Shown: one piece after another, positions 42,706-51,711 of the stretch
Layout of the letters: each line of letters starts with the position of its first letter
Position numbering within the stretch: position 1 is the first letter of the stretch
NCBI GenBank assembly: GCA_034423195.1
Contig: DAOUIZ010000024.1
Coordinates: 41,729-105,728 of the forward strand
Direction: 5' to 3'
DNA length: 64,000 bases
Source: CATOSK01 sp034423195
GTDB taxonomy: Bacteria; Chloroflexota; Dehalococcoidia; Lucifugimonadales; UBA3495
The notes under the pieces: model-generated
Databases searched by the model: none
What the model was told of the DNA's origin: nothing
What the model saw: only the letters and a program-made list of their open reading frames with translations
Translations under genes and position numbers: made by a program

Positions 42706-43770
42706 GTGGCCTATCACATCGAAGACAAGCTGGTCATCGCCGTGGCCTCCAGCGCCCTGTTCGACCTTTCCGAGTCGGACCGGGTCTACCGGGAGCAGGG
42801 GGTGGCTGCCTACCGGGAATACCAGCAGGCCCATGAAGACGACCTCCTGGGGCCGGGCGCCGCCTTCCCCCTGGTCAAGCGGCTATTGTCCCTGAATGAA
42901 CCGGACGGCAACCCCCAGAACAAGCCGCCCAGCCCCCTTGGACAAGTTGCCCCAATCGGGGGCGAAAGCGGCAACCCCCAGAACAAGCCGCCCAGCCCCC
43001 TTGGACAAGTTGCCCCAATCGGGGGCGAAAGCGGCGACCCTCAGAACCAAGACAACCCCGTCGAGGTCGTCCTCCTCTCCCGCAACGACCCGGAAACCGG
43101 CCTGAGGGTGTTCAACTCCATCGAGGTCTACGGACTGCCCGTGATCCGGGCCGCCTTCCTCAGCGGCGGCGACACCTTCCGGTACCTGGAGACCTTCAAC
43201 GCCGCCCTGTTCCTCTCCGCCAACCGGGACGATGTACGCGCCGCGGTGGCCGCCGGCGCTCCGGCCGGGCAGGTGTTCCCCACCCGATTCGTCGACGACG
43301 AGTCCCAACCGGAACTCCGCATCGCCTTCGACTTCGACGGCGTCATCGCCGACGACTCGGCCGAGTCGGTGCACCGCAGGCAGGGATTGGAGAGCTTCGA
43401 GGAGACCGAGGTGGAAATGTCCCTGGACCCCCTCCGGGCCGGCCCACTGCACCGCTTCTTCGCCGGAGTGGCCCGGCTGCAGGCGCGGGAGTTGGAGCGA
43501 AACCGCCGGGACCCGTCCCGCCAGCCCCGGGTCAGGATAGCCCTCATCACCACCCGGGCCGCTCCCGCCCACAAGCGGGTGGTCAACAGCCTGCGGGAAT
43601 GGGGGCTGGCCGTGGACGAGGCTTTCTTCCTGGGAGGCATCGACAAGACCCGGGTGCTCCAGGTCTTCCGGCCCCACATCTTCTTCGACGACCGCCAGGA
43701 CACCATCGAAGATGCGTCCGGGATAGTCCCCTCCGCCCACATCCCCTTCGGCATCGGCAACCTGGAATAA
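42706..43770 (+). CDS. Cytosolic 5'-nucleotidase family protein with an in-frame repeat insertion
   Basis: 354 residues from a GTG at 42706. The family pattern is clear: LVIAVASSALFDLSESDRVY, then EVVLLSRNDPETGLRVFNSI, RYLETFNAALFLSANRDDVR and the second half IAFDFDGVIADDSAESVHRR, which has the HAD-like aspartates. It dephosphorylates nucleoside monophosphates in this family (PF06189 type). Residues about 68-110 are foreign: two identical copies of a 21-residue unit (GNPQNKPPSPLGQVAPIGGE plus S) and a part of a third, inserted between SLNEPD and NPVEVVLL. Removing them restores the usual family length. The loop is presumably solvent-exposed. Confidence 0.85.
   Translation: MAYHIEDKLVIAVASSALFDLSESDRVYREQGVAAYREYQQAHEDDLLGPGAAFPLVKRLLSLNEPDGNPQNKPPSPLGQVAPIGGESGNPQNKPPSPLGQVAPIGGESGDPQNQDNPVEVVLLSRNDPETGLRVFNSIEVYGLPVIRAAFLSGGDTFRYLETFNAALFLSANRDDVRAAVAAGAPAGQVFPTRFVDDESQPELRIAFDFDGVIADDSAESVHRRQGLESFEETEVEMSLDPLRAGPLHRFFAGVARLQARELERNRRDPSRQPRVRIALITTRAAPAHKRVVNSLREWGLAVDEAFFLGGIDKTRVLQVFRPHIFFDDRQDTIEDASGIVPSAHIPFGIGNLE
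42907..43050. repeat. 63-bp tandem element inserted in frame in the 5'-nucleotidase gene
   Basis: Copies 42907-42969 and 42970-43032 are identical base for base; a partial third unit (GGCGACCCTCAGAACC) starts at 43033. The period is exactly 21 codons. A diverged copy lies at 34393-34449 outside any gene. Confidence 0.9.
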
Positions 43771-43810
43771 CCGTAAACCCAACGGCGCCGGGACAAAAAC
43801 TGGAGGCAGG

Positions 43811-44821
43811 ATGTCTGACCCTACACCGGAACAATGGCTTGAGCTTCACGAAGCGTTCCGAGATTACTGCGAGTCCGCTCCCTGGGAGTGCATGGACGAC
43901 GGGGACGTGGTCGCCGTCCTCCACCCATCCGGGGGATACAAGGGGTACTGCGTTGTCCTGGGCGGTGGCGGCATCGAATACGGCCTTGCCGTCTACCTGG
44001 GCGATCCGGGATTGGCGTCCTACCTGTCGGCCGTCACCGGGGAGGTGGACGATGACAGCCCGGAAGGTCTGGCCACGATGAACGCGTTGGCCGCGATGCG
44101 GGCCGACCGGAACGAGTTGTCCCAGCGCGACCGGGACACCATACGGTCCCTCGGCCTGCGCTACCGGGGCCGGGGCCGGTGGCCCTACTTCCGCAGCACC
44201 CTGCCCGGCTACGTTCCGTGGTACCTGGACGGAGACGAGGCGGCATTCCTGGCATTGGCCCTCCGCCAGGTCAACGACGTGGCCGTCCGCTTCAAGGCCG
44301 GGATGTTCAAGCTTTATTCGCACGAGAACGATCAGCTCATCCTGACCAGGTTTCTTCAAGACGGTGTCTGGCAGGAACGTTGGGAACCCTTGGCAGCGCC
44401 GGAGCTTCCGGCCGAGGATGTTCCCGAATATTCCGATACCGGGCGGCTTGAGCAACTGAAGACCACGAAGACGGTCTCATCCCACGTCTGGGAGTTTGAC
44501 ATCTTCCATCTCCCCATCCCGGATCGGCTGGAGAAAGGAGACCGTCCCTACATGCCGGTGATGGCTATCGTAGCCGACCGGGACTCTCCCCTGTGCTGGT
44601 CCCAGTCCCATCCCGGGCCTAACCCTCCGGCTGGCCGGCAGCAGGACCTGCTGGTGGGGCTGTTCGAGGTCTGCCCGTTCATGCCGGGTGAAATCGTGGT
44701 CGACTCTCCCCTGAAAGCCGCCCTGGTGCAGCCCGTGACCGGGCCGTTGGGAATAAAACTCTCGGTGGGAGAAGTCCCCGAAGCAGACCAGGTGCGCTTC
44801 GCGCTCATCGAGTTGTACTGA
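43811..44821 (+). CDS. Hypothetical protein, DUF7309/DUF6930-like
   Basis: 336 residues with GGAGGCAGG before the ATG. The first 75 residues (LHEAFRDYCESAPWECMDDG, then GYKGYCVVLGGGGIEYGLAV) recall DUF7309, and the C-terminal third (YMPVMAIVADRDSPLCWSQS; LVGLFEVCPFMPGEIVVDSP) recalls DUF6930. Both are proteins of unknown function, seen together in other bacteria; this match is from memory. It has no signal peptide. It follows the nucleotidase gene by 40 bp and may be co-transcribed. Confidence 0.72.
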   Translation: MSDPTPEQWLELHEAFRDYCESAPWECMDDGDVVAVLHPSGGYKGYCVVLGGGGIEYGLAVYLGDPGLASYLSAVTGEVDDDSPEGLATMNALAAMRADRNELSQRDRDTIRSLGLRYRGRGRWPYFRSTLPGYVPWYLDGDEAAFLALALRQVNDVAVRFKAGMFKLYSHENDQLILTRFLQDGVWQERWEPLAAPELPAEDVPEYSDTGRLEQLKTTKTVSSHVWEFDIFHLPIPDRLEKGDRPYMPVMAIVADRDSPLCWSQSHPGPNPPAGRQQDLLVGLFEVCPFMPGEIVVDSPLKAALVQPVTGPLGIKLSVGEVPEADQVRFALIELY

Positions 44822-44901
44822 CCCCGCCCTGCAAAGCCGTCAGGGAACCGGGCGGCACACCGGACAGCCGGAAGATTGGGAAATGCGGCTACTCCGCTCG
44901 G

Positions 44902-46239
44902 CTACTCCGCCCGGTAAGCCTCGTCCAGCAGATCGACAACATGGGCTGCGGGAGTGTTCTCACCCCGTGCCCGCAGGCCGGCCTCCAGCTGCATCATGCA
45001 CCCCGGGTTGGCGGTAACCACCATCTCCGCCCCGGTGGCGGCCACGTTCCCCATCTTGGTCTCCAGGATGCGTCCCGACAGGGACGGCTGGACCATCGAG
45101 TAGAACCCCGCCGACCCGCAGCACATGGCCGCCTGCTCCATCTCCGCCAGCTCCACCCCGGGGATGGCCTGCAGGACGGCGCGGGGGGCCTGGGTTATCC
45201 GCTGGGCATGTGCCAGGTGGCACGGGTCCTGGTAGGTCACCCGCCGGTCCAGCCGGGAGCGCGGCGGGTCCAGCGGCAGCCCCGCCAGGAACTCGGTGAT
45301 GTCCTGGGTCATTTCGCTGAAACGCCTCGCCTTCTCCGCGTATGACGGATCGTCCTTCAGCAGCTCCTCGTATTCCTTCATGGACGACCCGCACCCCGCC
45401 GAGGCGGTCAGGACGAATTCCACCCCGGCCTCCAGGAAGGCGTCGATGTTCCTGCGGGCCAGCCGTCGCCCCAGCTCCAGGTCTCCGGCGTGCAGGTTCA
45501 GCGCACCGCAGCATCCCTGACTCCGGGGCACAGCCACGTCGCAGCCGTTGCGCGTCAGCACCCGCACCGCCGCCTCCATCGTGCTGCCCTGCATCAGCGG
45601 CATCACGCAGCCGGACAGCAGCCCCACCGTCATCCGGCGCTCCCCGGCGGCCGGATACACCTGCCCGTCAGCGGAGAAAAACCGGTCTCCCATAACGGGC
45701 ATCTGCCGCTCCATCTCCCGCAGGGTGGATGGAAGCAGCCGCAGGACGCCGATGCTCCTCAGCGTGGACCTGATCCCCCACCGCTGGTAGACCTTCAGCA
45801 GCTTTCCTCCCCAGCGCAGCCGCCGGGGATGGGGCAGCGCCGCCCGCAGGAACCACCGGCTGACCCGCTTCAGACCCGCTCCCTGCTTGTCCTGGGCCAG
45901 CACCTGCGCCCGCGAGTATTCCATGATGCGCCCATAGGGTACGCCGGAGGGACACACCGCCTCGCAGGCCCGGCACTGGAGACACATCTCCCAGTGGGAC
46001 ACCACCCGCTCGCTGATTCCCAGCCGTCCCTCGTGGACCGCTTTCATCAGTGCAATGCGGCCCCGGGGCGACTCGGTCTCCACGCCCAGGTGGGTGTAGG
46101 TGGGACAGGCGCTCAGGCACAGGCCGCAATGGACGCAGCGGTACAGGTCGGCTTCCGCCGGAACGTCCCGTCCCTGGAAGCCGGGCTCGTCATTCAGGCG
46201 GATGGGGGGAGAAAGGTGGTGGGTCGGGGCGTCCGCCAT
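44902..46239 (-). CDS. glcF: Glycolate oxidase iron-sulfur subunit GlcF
   Basis: 445 residues. Two ferredoxin-type clusters are seen at the N-terminus, CVHCGLCLSACPTY and CLQCRACEAVCPSG, then two CCG domains with GCCGALNLHAG and MCCGSAGFYSM, which bind a further cluster in related heterodisulfide reductase-like proteins. It passes electrons from the flavin subunits to the quinone pool. Its start overlaps the glcE stop, and it is last in the order glcD, glcE, glcF. Confidence 0.94.
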   Translation of the reverse strand: MADAPTHHLSPPIRLNDEPGFQGRDVPAEADLYRCVHCGLCLSACPTYTHLGVETESPRGRIALMKAVHEGRLGISERVVSHWEMCLQCRACEAVCPSGVPYGRIMEYSRAQVLAQDKQGAGLKRVSRWFLRAALPHPRRLRWGGKLLKVYQRWGIRSTLRSIGVLRLLPSTLREMERQMPVMGDRFFSADGQVYPAAGERRMTVGLLSGCVMPLMQGSTMEAAVRVLTRNGCDVAVPRSQGCCGALNLHAGDLELGRRLARRNIDAFLEAGVEFVLTASAGCGSSMKEYEELLKDDPSYAEKARRFSEMTQDITEFLAGLPLDPPRSRLDRRVTYQDPCHLAHAQRITQAPRAVLQAIPGVELAEMEQAAMCCGSAGFYSMVQPSLSGRILETKMGNVAATGAEMVVTANPGCMMQLEAGLRARGENTPAAHVVDLLDEAYRAE

Positions 46240-47576
46240 CAGATCTTCCCCATGCAGCGGCCCGGGTTCAGTGTGCCCCTGGAATCCAGGTTGCGCTTGA
46301 TGCGCCGCATTATCTCAACTTCGTTGGGGAAGTCTCCCCAAACGTCAATCCGCGTCTTCAGTTCGACCGGACAGTGCTCCACCACCGCTGACCCGCCCAG
46401 CGACACCGCCATCTCCCGAAGGCTGCGGACGGTCTCCTCATCCTTTTCCGCATCATCATCCCCCTCCCGCCAGAGCATACGCACCGTGCCGAACCCGGGG
46501 TCGGCCAGGATTGCCGGTTGCTCCGGCCCGGCCAGGTTCGGAAGCTCTGACAGTGCAGCGGCCACGCTTGCCGGGGGCAGGTTCAGCTTCACCGACAGGC
46601 GGGGCATATCGTCGGGCCTCCAGCCCAGGTCGGTGTGCTCCCGCAGCAGCTCCGAAGCCTCGGAGCGGGGAAGGACCGAGACTTCCGGTCCGCCGTGCTC
46701 CCGTAGGAGTTGAGCCGATTGGGACAGGACTCGCTGAACGGCCCGGGCTTGCCCGAAAGCGTATGCGATGACCACCGCCCCGATGGTGGATTCCAACCCG
46801 TCCGGGTCAATCCCCAGGCGCCGGGCGGCGGGAGCGTTGACTACATGGACCCCTTGGGGGCCGTACACCTGGTGCAGCAGGTCTCCCGCCGCAGCTGCCG
46901 CCGCGTCAATGGATGCGAACCCCCCGGTGACCGCCCCCGATTCGGCGGGAAGAGCCGCCAGCTTGAAGCTGGCTTCGACGATGACCCCCAGTGAACCCAG
47001 CGATCCGGCGTACAGCTTGTTCAGGTCGTACCCGGTGACGTTCTTCACCACCCGACCGCCGGCCCTGGTCTCGGAACCGTCCGGGCCCACCACGGCGATG
47101 CCGATGAGGGAGTCCCGGGGCAGGCCGTAGCTGCGCCGCAATGGCCCCGAGGCATTGACGGAAATGATGCCCCCGACGGTCGCCCGGTCCCGCAGCGGCG
47201 CTTCCAGGCCCGCCATTTTCCCTCCCTGCGCCAGTTCCCGCTGGAACGCCTGCAAAGTGATGCCCGCCTCAACGGTGGCGGTCAGGTCGGCAGGCTCATA
47301 GTCCAGCACTCTGTCCAGCCGGGTCAGGTCCAGGATGATATCCAGCCCGGCGGCAGCGTTGCCCAGGGCGGCCTGGGTGCCCCCACCCCTCGGAGAGACT
47401 TTCAATCCTTCGGCGTTGGCCCACGCCAGGACCTCGGCGACTGCCTCCCGGCTCTCGGGACGAATCACCGCTCGGGGGATCAATCCGTCCACGGCGTAGC
47501 CGGACAGCCCTTCCTCCGGCGCCAGCCCATCGGGGCTGACAACACCGGACAAGCCGGGGGGCAGGGTCAGGGTCAA
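46239..47576 (-). CDS. glcE: Glycolate oxidase FAD-binding subunit GlcE
   Basis: 445 residues of the FAD_binding_4 (PCMH) fold: VLAWANAEGLKVSPRGGGTQ binds FAD pyrophosphate, followed by DLTRLDRVLDYEPADLTATV, ATVGGIISVNASGPLRRSYG and GRVVKNVTGYDLNKLYAGSL-type GYD motif. It lacks the C-terminal substrate half of GlcD and acts with it. It follows glcD by 13 bp. Confidence 0.93.
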   Translation of the reverse strand: MTLTLPPGLSGVVSPDGLAPEEGLSGYAVDGLIPRAVIRPESREAVAEVLAWANAEGLKVSPRGGGTQAALGNAAAGLDIILDLTRLDRVLDYEPADLTATVEAGITLQAFQRELAQGGKMAGLEAPLRDRATVGGIISVNASGPLRRSYGLPRDSLIGIAVVGPDGSETRAGGRVVKNVTGYDLNKLYAGSLGSLGVIVEASFKLAALPAESGAVTGGFASIDAAAAAAGDLLHQVYGPQGVHVVNAPAARRLGIDPDGLESTIGAVVIAYAFGQARAVQRVLSQSAQLLREHGGPEVSVLPRSEASELLREHTDLGWRPDDMPRLSVKLNLPPASVAAALSELPNLAGPEQPAILADPGFGTVRMLWREGDDDAEKDEETVRSLREMAVSLGGSAVVEHCPVELKTRIDVWGDFPNEVEIMRRIKRNLDSRGTLNPGRCMGKI

Positions 47577-47589
47577 GGGACGGCCAGTC

Positions 47590-49056
47590 CTAGATGTACA
47601 TTCCGGGAGCGGCGTGGTGCGGAGCGGCGGGCATGGGAACTCCGTCAGGAAATATCTTCCCCGGGTTGAGCCGGTTGCCGGGAGCGAAGGCGTCGCGGAC
47701 GGCCTTCATCCGCTCCATGTCCCTATCGGTGAACACCAGGGGCATGAACTCCTTCTTCTCCAGGCCGATACCGTGCTCGCCGCTGAGAGTCCCGCCCTCG
47801 GCAACGCAGTATTCCATCAATTCCTGCGCGGCTTGGGCGGACCGTTCCACCACCCCCGGTTCCCGGGCATCGAACAACATGCACGGGTGGAGATTGCCGT
47901 CGCCGGCGTGGAAGACGTTGGCGATGGTTATTCCATATTTCTCGCTGATGTGGTCCACCTGCCGCAGCACCTGGGCCAGTCGGGTGCGGGGAACGACTCC
48001 GTCAACCAGGTAGTAGTTGGGAGCGATGGCTCCGAAGGCCCCAAAAGCAGTCTTGCGGCCCACCCAAAGTCTCTCCCGGTCCTGCGGGTCCTGGGCGGTG
48101 CGCACGTCGGTGGCCCCGGTGTCCCACAGCGCCGACTCAACCTCGTGGGTCACGTCCTCGACTTCCTCCTCCAGCCCCTCCAGCTCCACCAGCAGCACCG
48201 CTCCCGCGTCGTCGGGATAGCCGGCGTCGGTGACGCTCTGCACCGCCCTTATGCTCAGGGCGTCAATCATCTCCAGGGCCGCCGGAACGATGCCGTGGCC
48301 AATGACCGCCGATACGGCGGTGCAGGCCGAGTCGATGTCCGGGAAGATTCCCAGGAAGGTCTTGACCGACTCAGGAACGGGCAGCAGCCGCACCAGGATC
48401 TTGGTGGCAATTCCGAATGTCCCCTCGGACCCGACAAACACTCCCCGCAGGTCGTATCCCGGCGTCTCCCGTGCCGCGCCGCCCAGGTTGACGATTGTCC
48501 CATCCTCCAGGACCGTCTCCAGGGCCAGCACATGGTTGGTGGTCGTGCCGTAGGCCAGGCAGTGGGGACCGCCCGCATTCTCGGCAATGTTGCCCCCCAG
48601 GCTGCACGCCCGCTGGCTGGACGGGTCGGGAGCGTAGCGCAGCCCGAACTTGCGGGCGTGGGTGTCCAGGTCGAGGTTGATTACCCCCGGCTCCACGGTG
48701 GCGGTGCGGTTGGCAACGTCCACATCGAGAATGTGGTTCATCTTGGTGAAGGCAATCTGGATGCCGCCTTCGGGAGCGATGGCGCCGCCGCTCAGACCGG
48801 TGCCGGAGCCGCGCCCCACCACGGGTACGCCCTCCCGGTGCGCCAGCGCCAGCACCCGGCTCACCTCCTCGGCGCTGGTGGGAAAGACCACCGCCCGGGG
48901 AATGGCCGTGTCAATAGAGCCATCGTATTCGTAGACCAGCAGGTCTTCCGGGTGAGAAATTACATCTTCTTCACCGACGATGTCTTGCAGCAGGCTCAGG
49001 AAATCGTGGCTGGGCACGGCGGAGGCTCTTCCCCGACGGGGACCCGGGAAATTCAT
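47590..49056 (-). CDS. glcD: Glycolate oxidase catalytic subunit GlcD
   Basis: 488 residues from the ATG at 49056; a GTG 14 codons further in is an alternative, while the longer upstream frame lacks family sequence. It oxidises glycolate (or D-lactate) to the 2-oxo acid with FAD. Visible are VPVVGRGSGTGLSGGAIAPE, the PSSQRACSLGGNIAENAGGP flavin motif, and the substrate/metal-ligand histidines in ITIANVFHAGDGNLHP with the closing GTLSGEHGIGLEKKEFM. It heads the operon glcDEF. Confidence 0.94.
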   Translation of the reverse strand: MNFPGPRRGRASAVPSHDFLSLLQDIVGEEDVISHPEDLLVYEYDGSIDTAIPRAVVFPTSAEEVSRVLALAHREGVPVVGRGSGTGLSGGAIAPEGGIQIAFTKMNHILDVDVANRTATVEPGVINLDLDTHARKFGLRYAPDPSSQRACSLGGNIAENAGGPHCLAYGTTTNHVLALETVLEDGTIVNLGGAARETPGYDLRGVFVGSEGTFGIATKILVRLLPVPESVKTFLGIFPDIDSACTAVSAVIGHGIVPAALEMIDALSIRAVQSVTDAGYPDDAGAVLLVELEGLEEEVEDVTHEVESALWDTGATDVRTAQDPQDRERLWVGRKTAFGAFGAIAPNYYLVDGVVPRTRLAQVLRQVDHISEKYGITIANVFHAGDGNLHPCMLFDAREPGVVERSAQAAQELMEYCVAEGGTLSGEHGIGLEKKEFMPLVFTDRDMERMKAVRDAFAPGNRLNPGKIFPDGVPMPAAPHHAAPGMYI

Positions 49057-49193
49057 CCCGTCATGGTTGGAATTGGGGCGATGATAGACCAAAGGCGAAA
49101 GGCAGGCAAGCCGCAACCGGAAAGGGGTTTCCCCTAATGAACTCTGGAAACCCGTGCGCCATGCCGGAGATTCTTCCGAATCCGGCGGATCGA

Positions 49194-49751
49194 TTACTCC
49201 GGCGACCGTCTCTCCATCGCGGCGTAATTGGCGATGATTTTCGCCGCTACGTCGGCGAATTCCGCCAGTTGCTCCTCGCTGATGCCCTCGACCAACCGGG
49301 AGTCATAATCCTGGACCCTCTGGTGCAATTTCAGCGTCAACGCGCTGCCCTCTTCAGTCAGGCTCAACATCACCACCCGCCGGTCGTCCCGCAGGCGCCG
49401 GCGCGAAATCAGGCCCATGTCCACCAGCTTGGTCACGACCCGGCTGATGCGGGAAGCGGTGACCGGAAGGATATTGGCCAGCGCGGTGGTGGTCCATTCC
49501 TCTTGCCGCAGGAATGACCGCAGGACGGCAAAGTCCAGGGGATTGAGATTGTGCGGGTTAACCTGTTCGGCGATTCCCCGGTACACGGCGGTCACCAGCG
49601 CAGAGACGCTTTCTCCGATGGTGGATTCTGCCGCTTCATCTCCCGTAGGCTGGATTTCCTGGGCATCGCCCCGAGGGGGTTGTTCTGGGTTTACCATTTC
49701 ATCTTCCAGAAACCGTGGGTCCACAAAGTCTGCCGCAAACCGGTGTCCCAT
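49194..49751 (-). CDS. MarR-family transcriptional regulator
   Basis: 185 residues. A charged N-terminal extension of about 50 residues precedes the MarR winged helix: LRSFLRQEEWTTTALANILP, recognition helix ASRISRVVTKLVDMGLISRR and wing RDDRRVVMLSLTEEGSALT. It lies just upstream of glcD in the same direction, 137 bp apart, so it may control glycolate use as well as itself. Its promoter is near consensus and carries repeated TGAAC half-sites. Confidence 0.9.
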   Translation of the reverse strand: MGHRFAADFVDPRFLEDEMVNPEQPPRGDAQEIQPTGDEAAESTIGESVSALVTAVYRGIAEQVNPHNLNPLDFAVLRSFLRQEEWTTTALANILPVTASRISRVVTKLVDMGLISRRRLRDDRRVVMLSLTEEGSALTLKLHQRVQDYDSRLVEGISEEQLAEFADVAAKIIANYAAMERRSPE

Positions 49752-49862
49752 CCCTGTTCAGCCACCGGTTTCCAATGGCACCGTCTGAAGGCGCGTTTCC
49801 CAACCGCGGGGCTCCGTGAACTTTGCGTGAATTGCAATCCCGGGCAGAAACAGCCGCAGCAA

Positions 49863-49891
49863 AGTATACACGGTTTGCCAGTTTATGTGAA
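49863..49891 (-). promoter_or_regulatory. Sigma-70 promoter of the MarR gene
   Basis: On the minus strand, TTCACA (49886-49891), 17-bp spacer, TATACT (49863-49868), about 112 bp before the start codon. Confidence 0.65.
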
Positions 49892-49942
49892 CGTGCCAGG
49901 ATGAACGAATGGTTCAATCGTGAACATCCTATGAACGAATGG
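49888..49942. promoter_or_regulatory. Cluster of TGAAC/GTTCA half-sites at the marR promoter
   Basis: TGAAC occurs at 49888, 49902, 49921 and 49932, and its complement GTTCA at 49912. Neighbouring sites are 9-14 bp apart. The first overlaps the -35 hexamer. The words ATGAACGAATGG at 49901 and 49931 are exact 12-bp direct repeats. This is a plausible operator for MarR or another regulator. Confidence 0.45.
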
Positions 49943-50294
49943 CATATAGCTATTCGCCCAACACCCTATGAAAACGGTCAAACAGGTTCGAGACTCAGAA
50001 ATGCCGGAGTCAACCCGCCGTGCGAATTATGTGACTATTTCGTGCCATAATCTTCGATCCCCCCGCCGGAAAGCCCTCCCCGGATCTGAAACGGACTGGG
50101 CGCAAGACTTGAAGACTGCCGCACAGTCTCGCCTGCGGGAAGAATTTTCGTGGCTTTCTTGTTTAATCCTCCCCCGTTTCATCCCGGTTTCACCTGGACA
50201 GCGCTCTACCCCTGGCCGGATTTGGGATGATCCAACTTCCCGGCGCAGCGGTTGCAGCATGGATCGAAAAGAGGGCGCCTTGCTGTGGGCGAGG

Positions 50295-50750
50295 TCAACC
50301 CTTTTCATTGACCAGGTTAGCCAGGTTGCGGGCAAAGTCCTCCAGGGTCGTATTGGCCTTGCGGCGGATGATGGGCTGTCCCAGCTCTCCCAGGCGTCCC
50401 ATGAAGGTGGTATCGCTGAGAATAACCAGCTCCGTTGCCCCGCCTTCGGACTCCACGGCCCGCATTTCCACATCCGACTTGACCGCGCCGCCCACCCGGC
50501 GGTCGGCGGCCTCCACCACAAACCGGGCTTCCCTGCCTTCATCGTCCTGCTCCAGCACCTGGATGGTCCCCGACAGGTTGAGGGAAATAGGCCCGACCCG
50601 CACGCGCATCACCGCCCCGAACTTGCCGTCGTCATCAACAGTTACATCCCCGATCCCCGGAACGCAGGTGGCGGTGCGGGGTATGTCCATCACCACCCCC
50701 CAGGTGGTATCGGCGTCGGCGGGAACGGTGCAGCGGTTTTCCATCTTCAT
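50295..50750 (-). CDS. CoxG-like SRPBCC protein
   Basis: 151 residues, from the ATG at 50750 (MKMENRCTVPADADTTWGVV); another ATG lies two codons in. The SRPBCC/START-like fold of CO-dehydrogenase subunit G is seen in VMDIPRTATCVPGIGDVTVD, VRVGPISLNLSGTIQVLEQD and RLGELGQPIIRRKANTTLED. CoxG proteins help recruit or mature molybdenum hydroxylases at the membrane. It is last in coxS, coxM, coxG order, 82 bp after coxM. Confidence 0.85.
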   Translation of the reverse strand: MKMENRCTVPADADTTWGVVMDIPRTATCVPGIGDVTVDDDGKFGAVMRVRVGPISLNLSGTIQVLEQDDEGREARFVVEAADRRVGGAVKSDVEMRAVESEGGATELVILSDTTFMGRLGELGQPIIRRKANTTLEDFARNLANLVNEKG

Positions 50751-50832
50751 CGGACATGTCCATCCCAGCAAAAATTGACGCTCCGGCCATCGGGATTGTC
50801 CGGAGCGTACTCGAAAACGGGAGTCTTCCCCA

Positions 50833-51711
50833 CTAAGCTGAAGAGGCGTTGGCCAGGGCCTGTTGGATCGCCCGGCGGGTGAACACCTCGGCCATCTCCC
50901 GCTTGTAGTCTGCCGAACCTCGGTAGTCTTCCAGCGGGTCAACCACATCCTTCACGGTGGCTGCTGCGGCCCGGATAACCTCGTCGGTCAACGGCTGGCC
51001 CCGCAGCGCATCCTCCGCCCCGGTGGCGTGGATGGCCGTGGTCCCCACCGCTCCCAGGGCGATGCGGGCTTCCTGGCAAACATTCCCCGGACCGGGGGTG
51101 ATGACCGCCGCCGCCGCGACCGTGGCATAGTCATCCGCGGTGCGGGGCAGGAACTTCAGGTAGGCCGCTCCGGCCCCGGCGGGCAGCGCCGGAATGTTGA
51201 CTTCCGTCAGCACCTCCCCGGGCCGCACGTCGGTCTCGTAGTAGTCCACCAGGAAGTCCTCCAGGGGAACCGTGCGCTCTCCCTGGGAAGAGACCAGGGT
51301 GACTGTGGCGCCCAGGGCAATGAGCGTGGGCGGAGGGTCCTGGCTGGGGTCGCCGTGGACCAGCCCTCCGCCGACGGATGCCATGTGGCGGATGCGCGGC
51401 GTGGCAACGTGGCCATAGGTTTCGGCGGCTATGGGAATCAGCTCCTGGACGATGGGGCTGGTGGCCAGCTGCTGCTGGGTGCAGAGCGCCCCCACACTCA
51501 CGCCGGAGGAACCATTGGAATGGGCAGCGATGGCGTCCAGGCCGGGGACGCGGTGAAGGCTGATAACGTGCTCCGGCTGGGCCAGCCGCTGCTTCATCTG
51601 GATGACCAGGGCGGTGCCGCCGGCCATTACCCGGGCATCCTCGCCGTGGGTGTCCAGGAGTTGGAAGACCTCTTCCAGGCTGGTGGGACTATGGAACTCG
51701 AAGTCGATCAT
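50833..51711 (-). CDS. Molybdenum hydroxylase FAD-binding medium subunit, CoxM type
   Basis: 292 residues from the ATG at 51711 (MIDFEFHSPTSLEEVFQLLD). FAD-binding motifs are ARVMAGGTALVIQMKQRLAQ and the diagnostic TPRIRHMASVGGGLVHGDPS, where active CoxM has ATIGGNLAHGDPS-like sequence. It takes electrons from the molybdenum subunit via CoxS. Its start overlaps the coxS stop (ATGA). The large molybdenum subunit CoxL is not encoded next to it. Confidence 0.9.
   Translation of the reverse strand: MIDFEFHSPTSLEEVFQLLDTHGEDARVMAGGTALVIQMKQRLAQPEHVISLHRVPGLDAIAAHSNGSSGVSVGALCTQQQLATSPIVQELIPIAAETYGHVATPRIRHMASVGGGLVHGDPSQDPPPTLIALGATVTLVSSQGERTVPLEDFLVDYYETDVRPGEVLTEVNIPALPAGAGAAYLKFLPRTADDYATVAAAAVITPGPGNVCQEARIALGAVGTTAIHATGAEDALRGQPLTDEVIRAAAATVKDVVDPLEDYRGSADYKREMAEVFTRRAIQQALANASSA

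Larger units (their letters stand above)
49752..50294. other. Intergenic region between marR and coxG-like gene
   Basis: 543 bp. The first 190 bp hold the marR promoter and half-site cluster. The rest is mixed composition with only short frames lacking ribosome sites; I identify nothing else. Confidence 0.5.

Noticed and set aside
47614..49137. 507-residue plus-strand open frame
   Set aside because: Antisense to glcD; no domain-like sequence.
49823..50050. 75-residue open frame upstream of marR on the plus strand
   Set aside because: Covers promoter and half-sites, has no ribosome site and no recognisable protein pattern.
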